A DNA stretch of 64,000 nucleotides from Lineus longissimus (GCF_910592395.1 NC_088312.1:14239292-14303291), one strand, 5' to 3'; positions 39,794 through 51,592 are shown, numbered from the stretch's first letter. The notes: generated from the sequence alone by a model not told the origin. A program made the numbers and translations.

Positions 39794-42083
39794 ATGGCAG
39801 ATTTTGACTTGGACCCCAGTGCTATGGAATTTAGGACCAGGAGGAATACGTACCTGGAACTGACTACAGAGAACCTGATCGCCTTTGAGGAAGAACTCGG
39901 TGGGAACCCGGACACAGATAAAATGGAATCAAAGGAAAAAGAGCCTCCGAGCAGAGGACCTGTGAGTGTGACGAGGAGTCAAATCAGCGGGCTGAAGTCA
40001 TCGGTTACAAAAGCTATCACAAAACTGAGTCAAGCGGTTACAGATGACAAAGGTAAACATGAGATCGAACAGTTGGAGGTGATGGTGACAAAAAAGAAAG
40101 ACAGAGTCGTCGAGGCGTTGGAAATATATGGAGCGGAAAAAGGAACAGAACGAATGATGCTGGAGGAGATACAGGGATATGAAGAGAAGATTGAACTAGA
40201 GTTAACAAGAGTAAGAGAGCTGTTCGAGGCTTCAGTCGTAGGGAGTACCAGAACAGGACATTCCCATAAGTCCGTGAGATTCCAGAGACGCACACCGCCT
40301 CAAGCTGCAAGACGAACGACGATAGACAGATCGACACAGGATAACGTACATATTTCTGCAGAAGAGCAACAGCCACCTAACAGTCCAATTCGCGCACCGA
40401 GAACAGAACCTCAGCACACAACGACATCACCACCTGTAGTACACCAACAGATTTATCCGAGCAGCCAACCACAGGATCCCTGGATGTCACCGCCTGTAAT
40501 ACCACTACAGACTTGTCCAACTAGTCAACCACCGCACACCATGATGTCATCACCTGTAGTACATCAACAGATTGGTCATATTAGTCAGCCACCGCACACA
40601 ATGATGTCATCACCTGTAGTACATCAACAGACTGGTCATGCTAGTCAGCCACACGATATTGGGATATCGTCACCCGTACAATACCCACAGACTCAGCCAA
40701 CTAGCCACGCAACGGACACCAGGATGACATCATCTATACTGCACCCACCGATCAATCCAGCCAGCAGACGCTCACACCCAGCCCGAGGATTGGCAAAAAT
40801 TCAGCTGGACAAGTTTCACGGAAGAATACCCGAATACAGAGGGTGGCGTGCAGCATTTAATGTAGCAGTCGACCGGACGGAAATACCCGATGATGAGAAG
40901 ATGCTGCGGCTTAGAAATGCACTAGGATCAAAAGCAAAAGCTCTAGTAGATGATCTGCAAAATTTCTCATCGGCACAGTATAAAGAAGCTCTCAGGAGAC
41001 TTGACAGGGAGTACGGTACAGATCAAAGAGAAGGAGCACGCCTGCTTGACAAGCTACACAAGTTCCCTCCAATCAAGGAAGGAAAAGAGAAGGTTGAAAA
41101 ACTCAAGGAGCTACTGAATGTCCTTAACACGACCATATCATTTATGCAGTCAGCCGACAGAGAAGCAGAACTGGGTGATGGTATGATGCTGTCAGTAATT
41201 AAGAGCAAGATTCCTGAGAATGACCTCTTCCTGTATCATCAATGGAGAGAGCAGAAAGACCAAGGCCACACGCTGATGTCAATGAGGGATTGGCTGGAGC
41301 AGCTGGTCGAAACCAGGACCATTGTGCGAGAAGCAATCTATGGATTTGAAGACAGAAATCCTGGTCAAAATGAGAAGCAGCCATGGAAAAGGCAAAAGGA
41401 ACCGGGAAACAGCAGGACTCTAGTCACTATGACAGCTGAAAAGTCTGACAAAGAGAAATGTACGATTTGCAAGTTTTACAACCATCCAATGACGGATTGT
41501 CGGAAGTTTAAAAGGTTGACACTAAAAGACAGATGGCAAGAGGTGAAGAGAAAAGGCCTTTGCAGAATTTGCCTTCGTCAAGGACACATGGGCAGTGACT
41601 GTCCACAGAAATCAACAGATGAAAAGAGCCACTGGTTGCTGAGACCTAGTCAAGAAGTAAAGAAAAGTAAAAAGTTGAAAGAAACGGCCACCAAAGAGAA
41701 GAAGAACACAGAAACTGCATCTCCAGAGAAGAAACAGCAAGGCCCAGAGAAGAAACCAAGTCCAGGGAAAGGAGGGGACGCGATAGCTACTGTAAATACA
41801 GGCAGCACCATCTTATTGAGGACAGTGCTAGTTATCCTGAGAAATGGGAGCAATACGGTGCAGACAGTGGCGATGTTAGATGATGGGTCAAGCTCAAGCT
41901 ACATCTTGGAAGACATAGCACATGAACTAAAGCTGGAGATGAAAAATACTACCACCAAGACAGCCACAGTATTTGGCGATAGGAAGGAGACCTACAATTC
42001 CTGCAGAGTAACAGATTTCTTCATTGAAGATTTGGAAGGAGAAAAAAGTATCAAGCTGAAGGGCCTATGGACACACCCAGTAT
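39794..42083 (+). CDS. BEL gag and protease part of gag-pol, cut by a LINE
   Basis: Structural and protease part of the polyprotein. Order: coiled-coil N-terminus, a linker with about six 30-residue repeats of the type SSPVVHQQ...SQPPHTMM (about residues 210-320), the capsid-like region (FHGRIPEYRGWRAAF...), two zinc knuckles (CTICKFYNHPMTDC, CRICLRQGHMGSDC) and a retropepsin with active site LDDGSSSSYI. The BEL sequence ends near 42083 (GLWTHPV); the 7 codons after that belong to the inserted LINE. Start ATG at 39794, 370 bp after the LTR. Confidence 0.9.
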
Positions 42084-45000
42084 TTATTTATTTATTCGTG
42101 TAAAATACATGTACAATATTTGATATAACATGACAAGACATTGGATTATGAACAAAATAAAACGTACATGCATTACACTGGTAACCATGTAGGTCGAGAC
42201 CTATTATATGGCACCAGATAATATGGGTTGTGTCGTCGGGGTGCCGGCGACATGCGCACTAAGTGGGCCGACAGTTTGCACAACGGCAGAAAGTGACGAA
42301 AGTGCACATGTCGTCGACATCCAAACGATCCAACCTGTCAAAATAATAAACATTAAGGGACGATTTAAAATGCATTTTTTTCAAATTATGTAATTGGACC
42401 GGGAGGCTGTTCCACAGCTTCGGTGTCCTCACCCAGTATGAGGCACCGAACGTCTCCGAGTGGAATCTCGGCTGCGCCAGTCGTAAACCGTCGCCCCTTA
42501 CAGCCGGGGTTATATAAAAACGTGCATTAAAATCCAGGACATTATAATAAGAATCGTGCATAAAAACTAGATCCTTGATTTCCCGACGGTACGACAGGGG
42601 CAGCAGAGACAACGCTCGCAGACGCTCCACATATGGCATATCAGGGCCTAAAATGTGACGAGTCACCCTCCGCTGGACACGCTCTAAAGTTTCAAGATCA
42701 CGTCGCACATGTGTGTCGAATACCACCGTACCATATTCAAGGCGACTACGCACAAGTGATTTATACAACATGATATTCAAATTAACGTCTGCAGTACGCC
42801 CGCATACACGCCTGATCATACCCCACATTCTACTTGCACTGCTTGCAATACCATTGACATGAGATGACCATGACAGGTCCGAAGAAAAGACAATACCAAG
42901 ATCCTTGAATTTATCAACCCGACACAATGCAAAACCATTGATATTGTAAAAGAAGTGTGTCGGATTTAACTTCCTAGTAACACTCATGACCATGCATTTG
43001 CTTGGGCTAAATGTCATGCCCCACCGTTTACTCCAAGCGTACAATTTATCAAGGTCGGTCTGAAGTAGCAGACAGTCGGTTACAGACTCTATCTCCCTAC
43101 ACATTTTGGAATCATCAGCAAAAAGATCCATGGCAGTACCGTCACTAACGACCTCAGCAATATCATTTACGTACAATAAGAATAAAAGAGGGCCTAAAAT
43201 TGACCCTTGCGGCACACCAGACAGTACATCTAAAAGTGATGACTCCGAGCCATTAATCACAACTCTCTGCTTCCTATCTGTAAGATACGACGTTAACCAA
43301 CTCAGAAGACGTCCACAGATTCCAAAGGAACGAATCTTATGTAATAAGAGGCAATGGGGAACGGAATCGAAAGCTTTAGCAAAATCCAAATATACAACAT
43401 CAGTTTGACCCCCACTATCTAAGACCTGGCCCAGTCTATGCTGGAACTGAACAAGCTGAGTGGCCGTTGACCGCCTGTTACAGAAGCCATGCTGGCCTTT
43501 ATAGACTGACGGACTTAAGACTGGATAGATACTGTTATAAATGCAACGTTCCATTACTTTAGAAACCACAGATAGGAGAGACACGGGTCTATAATTTGAA
43601 ATCAAATGCTTGTCTCCCTTCTTGTACACTGGCACAACGTTAGCGATTTTCCAATCGTTTGGTAAAACACCTGTCTGCATTGAAACGTTGAATAAAAATG
43701 CGAGTGAAGAACACAGTGTAGAGGCACACTCCCTCAGAACACGATTAGAGACCCTGTCAGGCCCACAGGCCTTAGTCTTGTCCAGCCTGTTTAATACCGA
43801 TTTCACCTCAACTGCTGTAAAGTTAACAGAATCAAGGTTATAATTATCATACATGGTAACATCAGGTTTTCTCAAGTCGTTGTGATGAGAAAAATTGGAA
43901 TAAAAATAACCATTGAAGGCTTTTGCCTTGCGCAGAGGAGTCACAAAAGACTCATTGCCCAGCTTCGCTGTCTCTGGTACAGAGTTTGATTTGGTTTTTG
44001 CGTGATAGAAGTTCCAAAAACGTTTTGGGTTTCTACGCACTTCTGATCCAAGATTGTTTACATTCGCTTTGTATTTGTCACGGGTCAAATTTCTGAGTTC
44101 ATTGCGCAGGCGCCGGTATTTCCTCCAACAAGAGTCACTGTTCCTGTTTTTTGCGCAGCGGCGGGCAGCATTCACTTTTGTTGACATGCGTCTCACTTCG
44201 CGGTCAATCCATGGCGGATAGCTTTTGTCACGAATAGTTTTCCGCGGAATAAAGCGGTCTAATCCAGTGTTATACACACCTAGCCACTCTGACCACAAAT
44301 TGTCAATGCCGTCCTGGCCATTTTGCAAACAGAAATCAGAGTTGGGACCAAGCTCGTCACAAAGGAATGACCTTAGACCTGTGTAGTCCGCACGCGTAAA
44401 GTCATAAACAACGCGCGAAATTCCAACACGACGGGGCATTCTAGTACGGAAATTCGACACTACGGGAAAATGATCAGAATCGTACATTCCTGGCCATGTT
44501 TCCGTGTCACTGAATCGCTCTGGTTGATTTGTCAGGATTAAGTCGAGTATGTTTCCATGCTTATGAGTAGGGTTGAGGACGAGCTGTGTTAACGAGAAAT
44601 CGTTCACGATATTACAAAACTCCCCAGACACATGAGAGCCATTGACACTAGACACAGTGTCCCAATTGATGCTCGGAATGTTTAGGTCGCCTGAGAGACA
44701 AATATTGCTGAATTCTCCTTCACAACTTTTGAGAACGTCCCTGAGGTCCCCCAGGAACGCCATCTGCTCATCGACATTATCCGGTGGATTATAGCACACA
44801 ATAAGAGCAAAAGGCTCGTCAGAATCTGGTTTGACCTCGCACACAAGAATCTCGGAGTTTTCTTTTTCCAGGTCAGTTCTACGGTACGACGGCATGTCCG
44901 ATCTACATGCCATTAGAACGCCGCCACCACGTTCTTGTTCCTGCGAGTTGCGGTCCCTTCGATGGATGGTGCACGAAGGCGGCAGTATTTCACCGTCTGC

Positions 45001-45250
45001 TACCTCTGCGTTTAACCAAGTCTCCGAAACACACACGAAATCAAACTGATTACAAAGCACCAACTGCTGGAATTGCGCCAGCTTATTTTTCGACCGATTT
45101 ACAGTTTTTAGACTACGAGCGTTCAGCAACATAAATGAGTGGCCATCCCTGACTGCATGTTCTCCAGCGGAGTTGTCTCGACACATTGCGTCATCCTAGC
45201 GGTTTGCATTCGCTCCACGGTTATATCCTTCCTGGCGGTTATTCGGTAGG
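42084..45250 (-). mobile_element. CR1/jockey-type LINE inserted antisense into BEL gag-pol
   Basis: The 3' end is at left with an AAAT-type tail (complement TTTATTTATTTATT at 42083-42097). The right end near 45250 reads, on the minus strand, an Asn/Arg-rich peptide ending PNNRQEGYNRGANANR before a TAG, the probable C-terminus of ORF1, so the copy is 5'-truncated in ORF1. It splits the BEL frame between GLWTHPV and PVIDWSDASRK. No target duplication could be defined. Confidence 0.88.
42259..45186 (-). CDS. LINE ORF2: endonuclease and reverse transcriptase, intact
   Basis: 975 aa without interruption. Endonuclease: LLNARSLKTVNRSKNKLAQF, FVCVSETWLN, LSGDLNIPSINWD, YDSDHFPVV. RT: VVPVYKKGDKHLISNYRPVS, VYLDFAKAFDSVPHCLL, GVPQGSILGPLLF and catalytic FADDSK, then the C-terminal RRVTRHILG and WNSLPVQL region. 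ORF2 makes the nick at the target and copies the RNA there. An intact ORF2 inside a BEL element with identical LTRs indicates very recent activity of this LINE family. It is related to the dead copy at 22048-25865. Confidence 0.93.
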   Translation of the reverse strand: MCRDNSAGEHAVRDGHSFMLLNARSLKTVNRSKNKLAQFQQLVLCNQFDFVCVSETWLNAEVADGEILPPSCTIHRRDRNSQEQERGGGVLMACRSDMPSYRRTDLEKENSEILVCEVKPDSDEPFALIVCYNPPDNVDEQMAFLGDLRDVLKSCEGEFSNICLSGDLNIPSINWDTVSSVNGSHVSGEFCNIVNDFSLTQLVLNPTHKHGNILDLILTNQPERFSDTETWPGMYDSDHFPVVSNFRTRMPRRVGISRVVYDFTRADYTGLRSFLCDELGPNSDFCLQNGQDGIDNLWSEWLGVYNTGLDRFIPRKTIRDKSYPPWIDREVRRMSTKVNAARRCAKNRNSDSCWRKYRRLRNELRNLTRDKYKANVNNLGSEVRRNPKRFWNFYHAKTKSNSVPETAKLGNESFVTPLRKAKAFNGYFYSNFSHHNDLRKPDVTMYDNYNLDSVNFTAVEVKSVLNRLDKTKACGPDRVSNRVLRECASTLCSSLAFLFNVSMQTGVLPNDWKIANVVPVYKKGDKHLISNYRPVSLLSVVSKVMERCIYNSIYPVLSPSVYKGQHGFCNRRSTATQLVQFQHRLGQVLDSGGQTDVVYLDFAKAFDSVPHCLLLHKIRSFGICGRLLSWLTSYLTDRKQRVVINGSESSLLDVLSGVPQGSILGPLLFLLYVNDIAEVVSDGTAMDLFADDSKMCREIESVTDCLLLQTDLDKLYAWSKRWGMTFSPSKCMVMSVTRKLNPTHFFYNINGFALCRVDKFKDLGIVFSSDLSWSSHVNGIASSASRMWGMIRRVCGRTADVNLNIMLYKSLVRSRLEYGTVVFDTHVRRDLETLERVQRRVTRHILGPDMPYVERLRALSLLPLSYRREIKDLVFMHDSYYNVLDFNARFYITPAVRGDGLRLAQPRFHSETFGASYWVRTPKLWNSLPVQLHNLKKMHFKSSLNVYYFDRLDRLDVDDMCTFVTFCRCANCRPT

Positions 45251-48200
45251 TAGGAAAGGCACCGGTAATTGACTGGTCAGATGCCTCTAGAAAATGGAGT
45301 CATTTAGCAGATGTCCCTTTTGTACCACAACCAAGGAAACGAGAGATTGGCATTTTGATAGGGAATCAAATGCCCCTCCTTCACCAAGCTTTAGAAGAAG
45401 TCGTCTCTGAAGATGCTGAAGCACCAATAGCCAGACTGACCCCCTTGGGTTGGACCTGTATTGGTCCCACTGATCATCCTGGTCATGATGATCACATGAA
45501 CTGCACCTTTACAGTCAGCAACATGGATTCACATGTAGAAGAAGTGAGAACCCTCACCAAGAAACTTTGGGAATTGGAGGCCATTGGAATGGAGAGACCA
45601 AGAGATAAAAGCAAAGGAACCTGCCTGTCTCCAGAGGAAAAGATAGCTGAGTCAAAAGTGACCTCATCAACACTTTTTAACGGGACCAGATATGAAGTTG
45701 CCACTCCATGGAGAGATGAATCCCCAAATCTGCCAAATAACATGAAGCCAGTTGCTCACCGTCAGCAAAAGATGGAAGAAAACATGAAGAGGAAGGACCT
45801 AGCCTTCCATGGGCAATGCACGGAGGTCATCCTGGGACAAGTAAAGAAAGGATACCTTAAGAAGATTGGGAACGTTAAGACCAACCCTCCAGAAGAAAAC
45901 GGATTTTACATCCCAATTTTCCCCGTAAGGAAAGAAGAGAGGGAGACAACCAAGGTTCGGATGGTACTTGACTGCGCGGCGAAATTTGAAGGGAAGAGCC
46001 TCAACTCTGAAATCTACCCAGGACCAAAGCTTTTGAATGATTTGGTTGATGTCCTCTTGCGATTCCGGAGATATCCAGTAGCAGTGAGTGGAGACATATC
46101 AGAAATGTTCTTACAGATAGAGCTGAAACCAGAGGACAAGAAATTCTACAGAGTAATTTGGGATGGAGAAATCTTTGAGTATCAGAGAACTGTTTTTGGT
46201 GATTGCTCTTCACCATACAAGGCCAACCAAGTTATACAGAAACACACTGACAGTCACAAAAAGGATTTCCCAGAAGCTGCCGACACTATAGAAAACGCAT
46301 TGTACATGGATGATGCCTTAGATAGTAAATGTACCCCTGCAGAGGGGCGCCAAGTCAGGAGGGAGTTGTCAGAACTGTTGACAAAAGCTGGGTGGAAAAT
46401 GAGAAAATGGATATCCAACAACCCCTCAGTATTGGAAGAGATAGCCATCGACGAGAGGGCCTCATCTGTCAACCTGGACCGAGACCGAGACCAATTGCCT
46501 GTTCACAACGCCCTTGGAGTGGTTTGGATTGCTGGTGAAGACGTTTTCACATACAAGTCTAGCGTAGTGGGACAAGAAGAAACCTTTTCAGCCACGAGGA
46601 GGGGTCTGCTCCGGTGTATGGCCAAGTTATTTGACCCTCTAGGATTGCTGGACCCGTACAGGATAAGGGCATGGATCATTTATCAGAAAACATGGGTGCA
46701 CAGTCAAGAGTGGGATGCGCCGATTGATGAAAACCTAGCAAGGGAATGGTATGCATGGGTGACGGAACTCCAGAGTCTGAGCAGCATCAAAGTCAACAGA
46801 CACATCGGGATGAGTCGCGGTCTCTCTACAGAGCTACATGTTTTTGGAGACGCATCCAAGGAGGCATTTTCCACCACAGTCTATGCCAGAACACAGATGC
46901 CTGATGAGACCTTTCGTGTGAGGCTGATAGTGGCAAAGACGAGGCTTTCACCATTGAAGACGGCATCAATCCCGAGACTAGAGTTATGCGCCGCTGTCTT
47001 GGGGACGATAATAGTTGAAAAAGTCAAGAAGACACTTGAAAGTGGACGAGATGCTCAGCCCTTGAACGTCACGTACTGGAGCGACTCCATGAATGTCTTG
47101 TACTGGATAAGACGTCCCGGAAAAGAATTCAAGACCTACGTCGCAAATAGAGTTGGTGAGATCCAGGAGAGAAGCTCAGCCGACCAATGGAGGCACGTAC
47201 CTACAAAGCAAAACCCAGCAGATCTACCCACCAGAGGTCTTAGTCTTGGAGAATTAGCTGAATCTCAGCTCTGGTGGGAAGGTCCAGATTTCTTGCAGCA
47301 AGATGAGGACAAGTGGCCCCCCAGAAAGATCCCACTTCAGGATGACATCATTGAAGAAGAGAAATCACCAACTTTTGCCATTGTAAAAGAAACAACAGGA
47401 GAGGACCCAACCAAGTTCTGCCTGCATCCAAGTCGTAGGAGTGATATGAACCGCCTTGTCCGGAGGATTGGCTATGTCAGAAGAATAGCCCAGTGGATGC
47501 TGAAGAAGCCATTACCTCAGGGAGCCAAATCCTGGCGGGGAGAACTTTCCCCTGAAGAAATTCAAGAGGCTGAAGACTGCTTAGTGAGACAGACTCAAAA
47601 GGAGAGCTTTCCAGAGGAGATTAAAGACCTTGCATCTGGGGAGAAGAGAGTCAAAAAGTCAAGTCATTTAGCACTACTCACCCCTTTCCTCGACAAGAAG
47701 AGACAACTGCTCCGTCTTCAATCACGTTTGGAAAGGGTTGATTGCTTGAAAGACAGCGCTAAGTTTCCTGTGATATTACCAAGAAGAGGAGATGTAACCA
47801 GACTGATTGTACAGAGAGAGCATGACAAAGTTGGTCATCCAGTGGGAAGGGAAGCCACAATACACCAAATAAGGCAAAGATATTGGATCCTGAAGACCAG
47901 AGAAGCTGTGAGAGAATGGGAAAGAAAATGCTCCAACTGTATCCTGCGAAGGGCAAAACCTGCTCAGCAGATGATGGCACCAATCCCAAGATTTAGGTTC
48001 AGTCAACCTTTGAGAGCATTTTCAAAGTGCGGCATCGACTTTGCCGGGCCTTTCTTCACTAGACAAGGCCGAGGAAAAACCCAAGCCAAGAGATACCTCG
48101 CAGTCTACACCTGTCTGCAAGTGAGAGCGGTCCATCTTGAGCCTGTATATTCCATGGACACGGATGGGTTCCTTATGTCTTTTTCCAGAATGACGAGTAG

Positions 48201-48936
48201 AAGAGGAGTGCCCGAGGATGTCCTCACCGACAATGGGTCCAATTTTAAAGCAGCAGAGAGAGAGCTGAGGGAATTGGTGGCAGCCATAGACTGGAGCGCC
48301 ATTGAGAGAAACCCCGTTGGATATAAGAACACCGAAGGTATAAGATGGCGGTTCAACCCACCGGGAGGACCTCATTTCGGCGGGACATTTGAAATCATGG
48401 TGAAGGCTGCAAAAAGGGCTCTGAAAGCCATCATGGGGAAAGCAGACATCTCAGATGAAGAATTCCATACCTCTGTAGTAGAAGCTGAGGGGTTAATCAA
48501 CTCCAGACCCCTGACACCCCCCAGTTCAGACGCTGATGATGAGCCACCATTGACACCAAACAGCTTTCTACATGGCCAGTTGGGAGGCCAGCTGGCGCCA
48601 CCGACTACAGACGTCATCCGATACAACCCCAGAAGAAGATGGAGACATGTCCAGAATCTGTTGAGACACTTTTGGCAAAGATGGCGGCAAGAAATCCTCC
48701 CCCGCCTCCATAATCGTCAGAAGTGGCTTTACCAAGAGAGAAATTTGCAGCCAGATGATCCAGTACTGGTAGTAGATGACAAACTTCTGAGGGGTCTGTG
48801 GAAACTTGGACGCATTGCTGAAATCCACCCTGGAGAAGACAAATTGGTACGTGTGGTAACGGTGAAAACTTCAAATGGTGAATACAAACGTCCGGTAACT
48901 CGAATCTGTCCACTGGAGTTTCCTGCTGATGACTAA
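45250..48936 (+). CDS. BEL pol part: reverse transcriptase, RNase H, integrase
   Basis: Continues gag-pol after the LINE; the frame is open from 45250, so it has no start of its own. RT: PVVSGD-like VAVSGDISEMFLQI, VFGDCSSPYKAN and catalytic YMDD at 46302-46313. RNase H: HVFGDASKEAFS and YWSDSMNVLYWI. Integrase: HHCC finger (H...H...CSNC), core CGIDFAGPFF, LTDNGSNF and GGTFE as the DDE triad, then a C-terminal domain with PDDPVLVVDD. The final stop is at 48934-48936. The frame is uninterrupted over about 1,229 codons, so the element was probably functional until the LINE arrived. Confidence 0.93.
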   Translation, partial: VGKAPVIDWSDASRKWSHLADVPFVPQPRKREIGILIGNQMPLLHQALEEVVSEDAEAPIARLTPLGWTCIGPTDHPGHDDHMNCTFTVSNMDSHVEEVRTLTKKLWELEAIGMERPRDKSKGTCLSPEEKIAESKVTSSTLFNGTRYEVATPWRDESPNLPNNMKPVAHRQQKMEENMKRKDLAFHGQCTEVILGQVKKGYLKKIGNVKTNPPEENGFYIPIFPVRKEERETTKVRMVLDCAAKFEGKSLNSEIYPGPKLLNDLVDVLLRFRRYPVAVSGDISEMFLQIELKPEDKKFYRVIWDGEIFEYQRTVFGDCSSPYKANQVIQKHTDSHKKDFPEAADTIENALYMDDALDSKCTPAEGRQVRRELSELLTKAGWKMRKWISNNPSVLEEIAIDERASSVNLDRDRDQLPVHNALGVVWIAGEDVFTYKSSVVGQEETFSATRRGLLRCMAKLFDPLGLLDPYRIRAWIIYQKTWVHSQEWDAPIDENLAREWYAWVTELQSLSSIKVNRHIGMSRGLSTELHVFGDASKEAFSTTVYARTQMPDETFRVRLIVAKTRLSPLKTASIPRLELCAAVLGTIIVEKVKKTLESGRDAQPLNVTYWSDSMNVLYWIRRPGKEFKTYVANRVGEIQERSSADQWRHVPTKQNPADLPTRGLSLGELAESQLWWEGPDFLQQDEDKWPPRKIPLQDDIIEEEKSPTFAIVKETTGEDPTKFCLHPSRRSDMNRLVRRIGYVRRIAQWMLKKPLPQGAKSWRGELSPEEIQEAEDCLVRQTQKESFPEEIKDLASGEKRVKKSSHLALLTPFLDKKRQLLRLQSRLERVDCLKDSAKFPVILPRRGDVTRLIVQREHDKVGHPVGREATIHQIRQRYWILKTREAVREWERKCSNCILRRAKPAQQMMAPIPRFRFSQPLRAFSKCGIDFAGPFFTRQGRGKTQAKRYLAVYTCLQVRAVHLEPVYSMDTDGFLMSFSRMTSRRGVPEDVLTDNGSNFKAAERELRELVAAIDWSAIERNPVGYKNTEGIRWRFNPPGGPHFGGTFEIMVKAAKRALKAIMGKADISDEEFHTSVVEAEGLINSRPLTPPSSDADDEPPLTPNSFLHGQLGGQLAPPTTDVIRYNPRRRWRHVQNLLRHFWQRWRQEILPRLHNRQKWLYQERNLQPDDPVLVVDDKLLRGLWKLGRIAEIHPGEDKLVRVVTVKTSNGEYKRPVTRICPLEFPADD

Positions 48937-49853
48937 ACGTGCAAGGAAGGAACTTTTGAACACAAGTCTTCCATCAGATTGTATGTCATCCAGTTTTCTA
49001 ATGGAAGAGTCTTCAAGGACGCTGAAATCGCCGCTGATCACGATCGTCGTCATAGTAGTATCTTCAAATCGCCAGGATATAAAATCGAAAATCTGTGTGG
49101 TGAGAAATTATTGACAAAAGAGATTTTCCAGGGTCAAGGCCAATATGCATTTTTTGGATTTGGTCAACATTTGCCTTTTGATTGTTTTAATACTAAACAG
49201 TAAACAGTTATAGTACCTGTCATTCTCAGAAGAGAAGTTGAAAAAATTAATTGAGCCTTGTCCAGGGGAGTTTCTCATGTCATGAATTTCTCTATGTGTT
49301 TGGCTTAAGCCAATGCTAGTATTTTGATTCGAAAGGATTGTGAAATTTAGACAAATGGGAGTGTAATTTCCTTCCATTGCCACTGCACGTGGTGCATTTT
49401 AGAACTGTGAGTTACTTGTGGCATGTGAGGGTGAAATAGGACACTCCAGTGATGCCAAGACTGACACAAAAGGGACTCCTAGTGTGTGATTCATCGGAAA
49501 TTCTTCCTGCCTTCAGTATAAGCCTGATGATCCTATCAAGAGATTAAAGTGCAGCTTCCTCTAACTTCTGATCCTCTCATAATTAAGATAAGATTAGCAG
49601 TTGTTGGTTAAAAAAGGGTTAACGCCTGGATTCAAATAGTTACCACTTCCAAGTTTAATGTTTACATTTATACTCTGCTTTAATTTGATTTACTCTGGGT
49701 TAAAAAGTTGAAACTTAAAATAAGATTTTGACATTCTTTGATTATAGAAATATGTTGCTATAATTCACAGTAGATAACTGAGAGAAATGTTTATTGACTG
49801 TCCGGGTGTCGCTATGATTTATTTGAAAAGGGATCATATCGAGAGGAGGGGAA
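48937..49853 (+). other. BEL 3' non-coding region
   Basis: About 0.9 kb between pol stop and 3' LTR. No env-like ORF with signal peptide or membrane anchor is seen. It ends in a purine-rich tract. Confidence 0.6.
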
Positions 49854-50036
49854 TGTGGATGAGAAACCGGCTAGGTACCGTATGGTCCTTATAATTCCAA
49901 GACAATTTTTGATTTAGTTACTTGAATGTAGACGGCGCTCGGGTTTTGGCACGAGCGCTAGGATTTGCCACACGTTGAAGAATAAAGTTACAATCAAAGT
50001 CGAAATTCTCGTTGTTGGATTCATGGAACAATTACA
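49854..50036 (+). repeat. 3' LTR of the BEL element
   Basis: 183 bp, apparently identical to the left LTR. Preceded by the purine tract GAGAGGAGGGGAA (49841-49853), the expected plus-strand primer, and followed by CCATG, the right target duplication. Confidence 0.95.
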
Positions 50037-50041
50037 CCATG

Positions 50042-50951
50042 CGCCGCAGGATGTATTGCAAATATGGAACCTGAGAAGGCGAACATTCATGAGACCGAGA
50101 ATGTAGTAGGGAGCTATCTTTGTGTTGATCGGCCCATTGAAATAGACTCCGCTGTGCGATGTGTGGAATTTAACCTAATTTATAGCCTAGTTTCGATGGT
50201 CAGACTAGCACGTGCTATTTTTAGGGATGGCCAGACGTTCACCAAGTGCATGCCCTGTGTTATCGGTCAATCATGAGTATGTTGACTTGTGCCGCCAGGC
50301 GTAACGGGAAAATAATCTTGATACATGCAGCATCCTGAACCTCATGGTATTATACTCACAGAATATCTTGATAAGTTGCAAAAACCTTTGTGGTCAAGAT
50401 GAACATGCAGTTGCATGTAGCCTTTGTATTGTCTTCGGCCCTACTATCATTGAATGGAGAAGTGGACAGCAGCATCAGAAATGGTTATTGTCATTGTCCA
50501 TCTTGTGGCAGAAAATAATGACTACTCATCTCGCGATTTCGCGATTTCTCATCTCGCGGTGTATAATAAGCCCATTCCCACCACTGAGGTTCTTCACGTG
50601 ACGTCACGACGTGGCGTTTTGACGGCCACCAATGCATTTCCTTTACGTCGTGACCACGTGTGACGGCCAATGTAGCAGTGCAAAACAAAAGCATTCCGCG
50701 ACGTTACTATTTATAGTTCACAAGGTCATTTGAATAAGATATTGATGACGTTTTAGTCACGAGACAGTCGGACATCGACACTTATTTCTACGCATTTGAG
50801 CTTATTTCAAAGTCAATTATCTTTGACCCTGCATTGTTTTTAGCATGAATGATACCATAGAGTCAGAGAGAGAAATATTCAGAACAATTATGTAGTATTT
50901 CCAACACTCGGACATGTGCCAGATTGAATCTGACTGCCCTAGTTAGAAAGC
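50042..50951. other. Intergenic, no supported gene
   Basis: About 0.9 kb. Holds a few short palindromes such as CTCATCTCGCGATTTCGCG near 50527 and GTGACGTCACGACGTGG near 50598, which resembles a CRE-like TGACGTCA site. No transcript or gene is supported. Confidence 0.35.
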
Positions 50952-51592
50952 CTGAATCCACGGCTGTTATAAAACGCGGATTCCGCGGAAATCCGCGGAA
51001 AAATCTAACTTTGCTACAGGGTGGCTACCTGAACCGCAGGTGAGAGTTTTTCATATTAGTAGTGTGCATTGTTGTGGGCATGAAGTACTCCTGGTGACAA
51101 GGTCGTTGGGAATCCCCGTTATATGGTGCGCTGTATGCGCCGTAAATCACAAGCACCTTGTAGTTTGAAATAAACTTATACTCTCGACGGGCCGCGAAGT
51201 AAGTTTTTGTGATTTCTTAAAATAGACTCCGATGTGCAGTCGCATATGGTTGGTTAGGTTCGAGCTGCAAGGAGATTGTCCTAAAACATTTTCGTAGACC
51301 AGAATTCAGTTCGTCATCGACTTATATTTGAAGGAGGCATATACCGTAACGTACATCAATCCGGGCATCAATCACACTTGAAAGCAGCCTCGTAATGTGT
51401 TCCGTTAGGGAAGGAACCACGGTGGTGTCGAAGATAACATGCAAAGTTTATCAACACCAAGAAAAAAAGAGGGAAGAGTCGATCGGAATGGCATGAATGG
51501 CACTCCAGAGGATTAAAATCTGACTGATGAAATGTGCAGATAACTGGTAGTTCTTGCCTCCGATTTATGATTTATGTTGTTATTTGTATATA

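Larger units (their letters stand above)
39242..50036 (+). mobile_element. BEL/Pao LTR retrotransposon, full length, with nested LINE
   Basis: Two 183-bp LTRs, a gag-pol frame with BEL-type domain order, a primer site after the left LTR, a purine tract before the right LTR and the 5-bp target duplication CCATG (39237-39241 and 50037-50041). I see no difference between the LTRs, so insertion is recent. A LINE entered the gag-pol frame in antisense at about 42084-45250. Without it the element would be about 7.6 kb. Confidence 0.95.
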
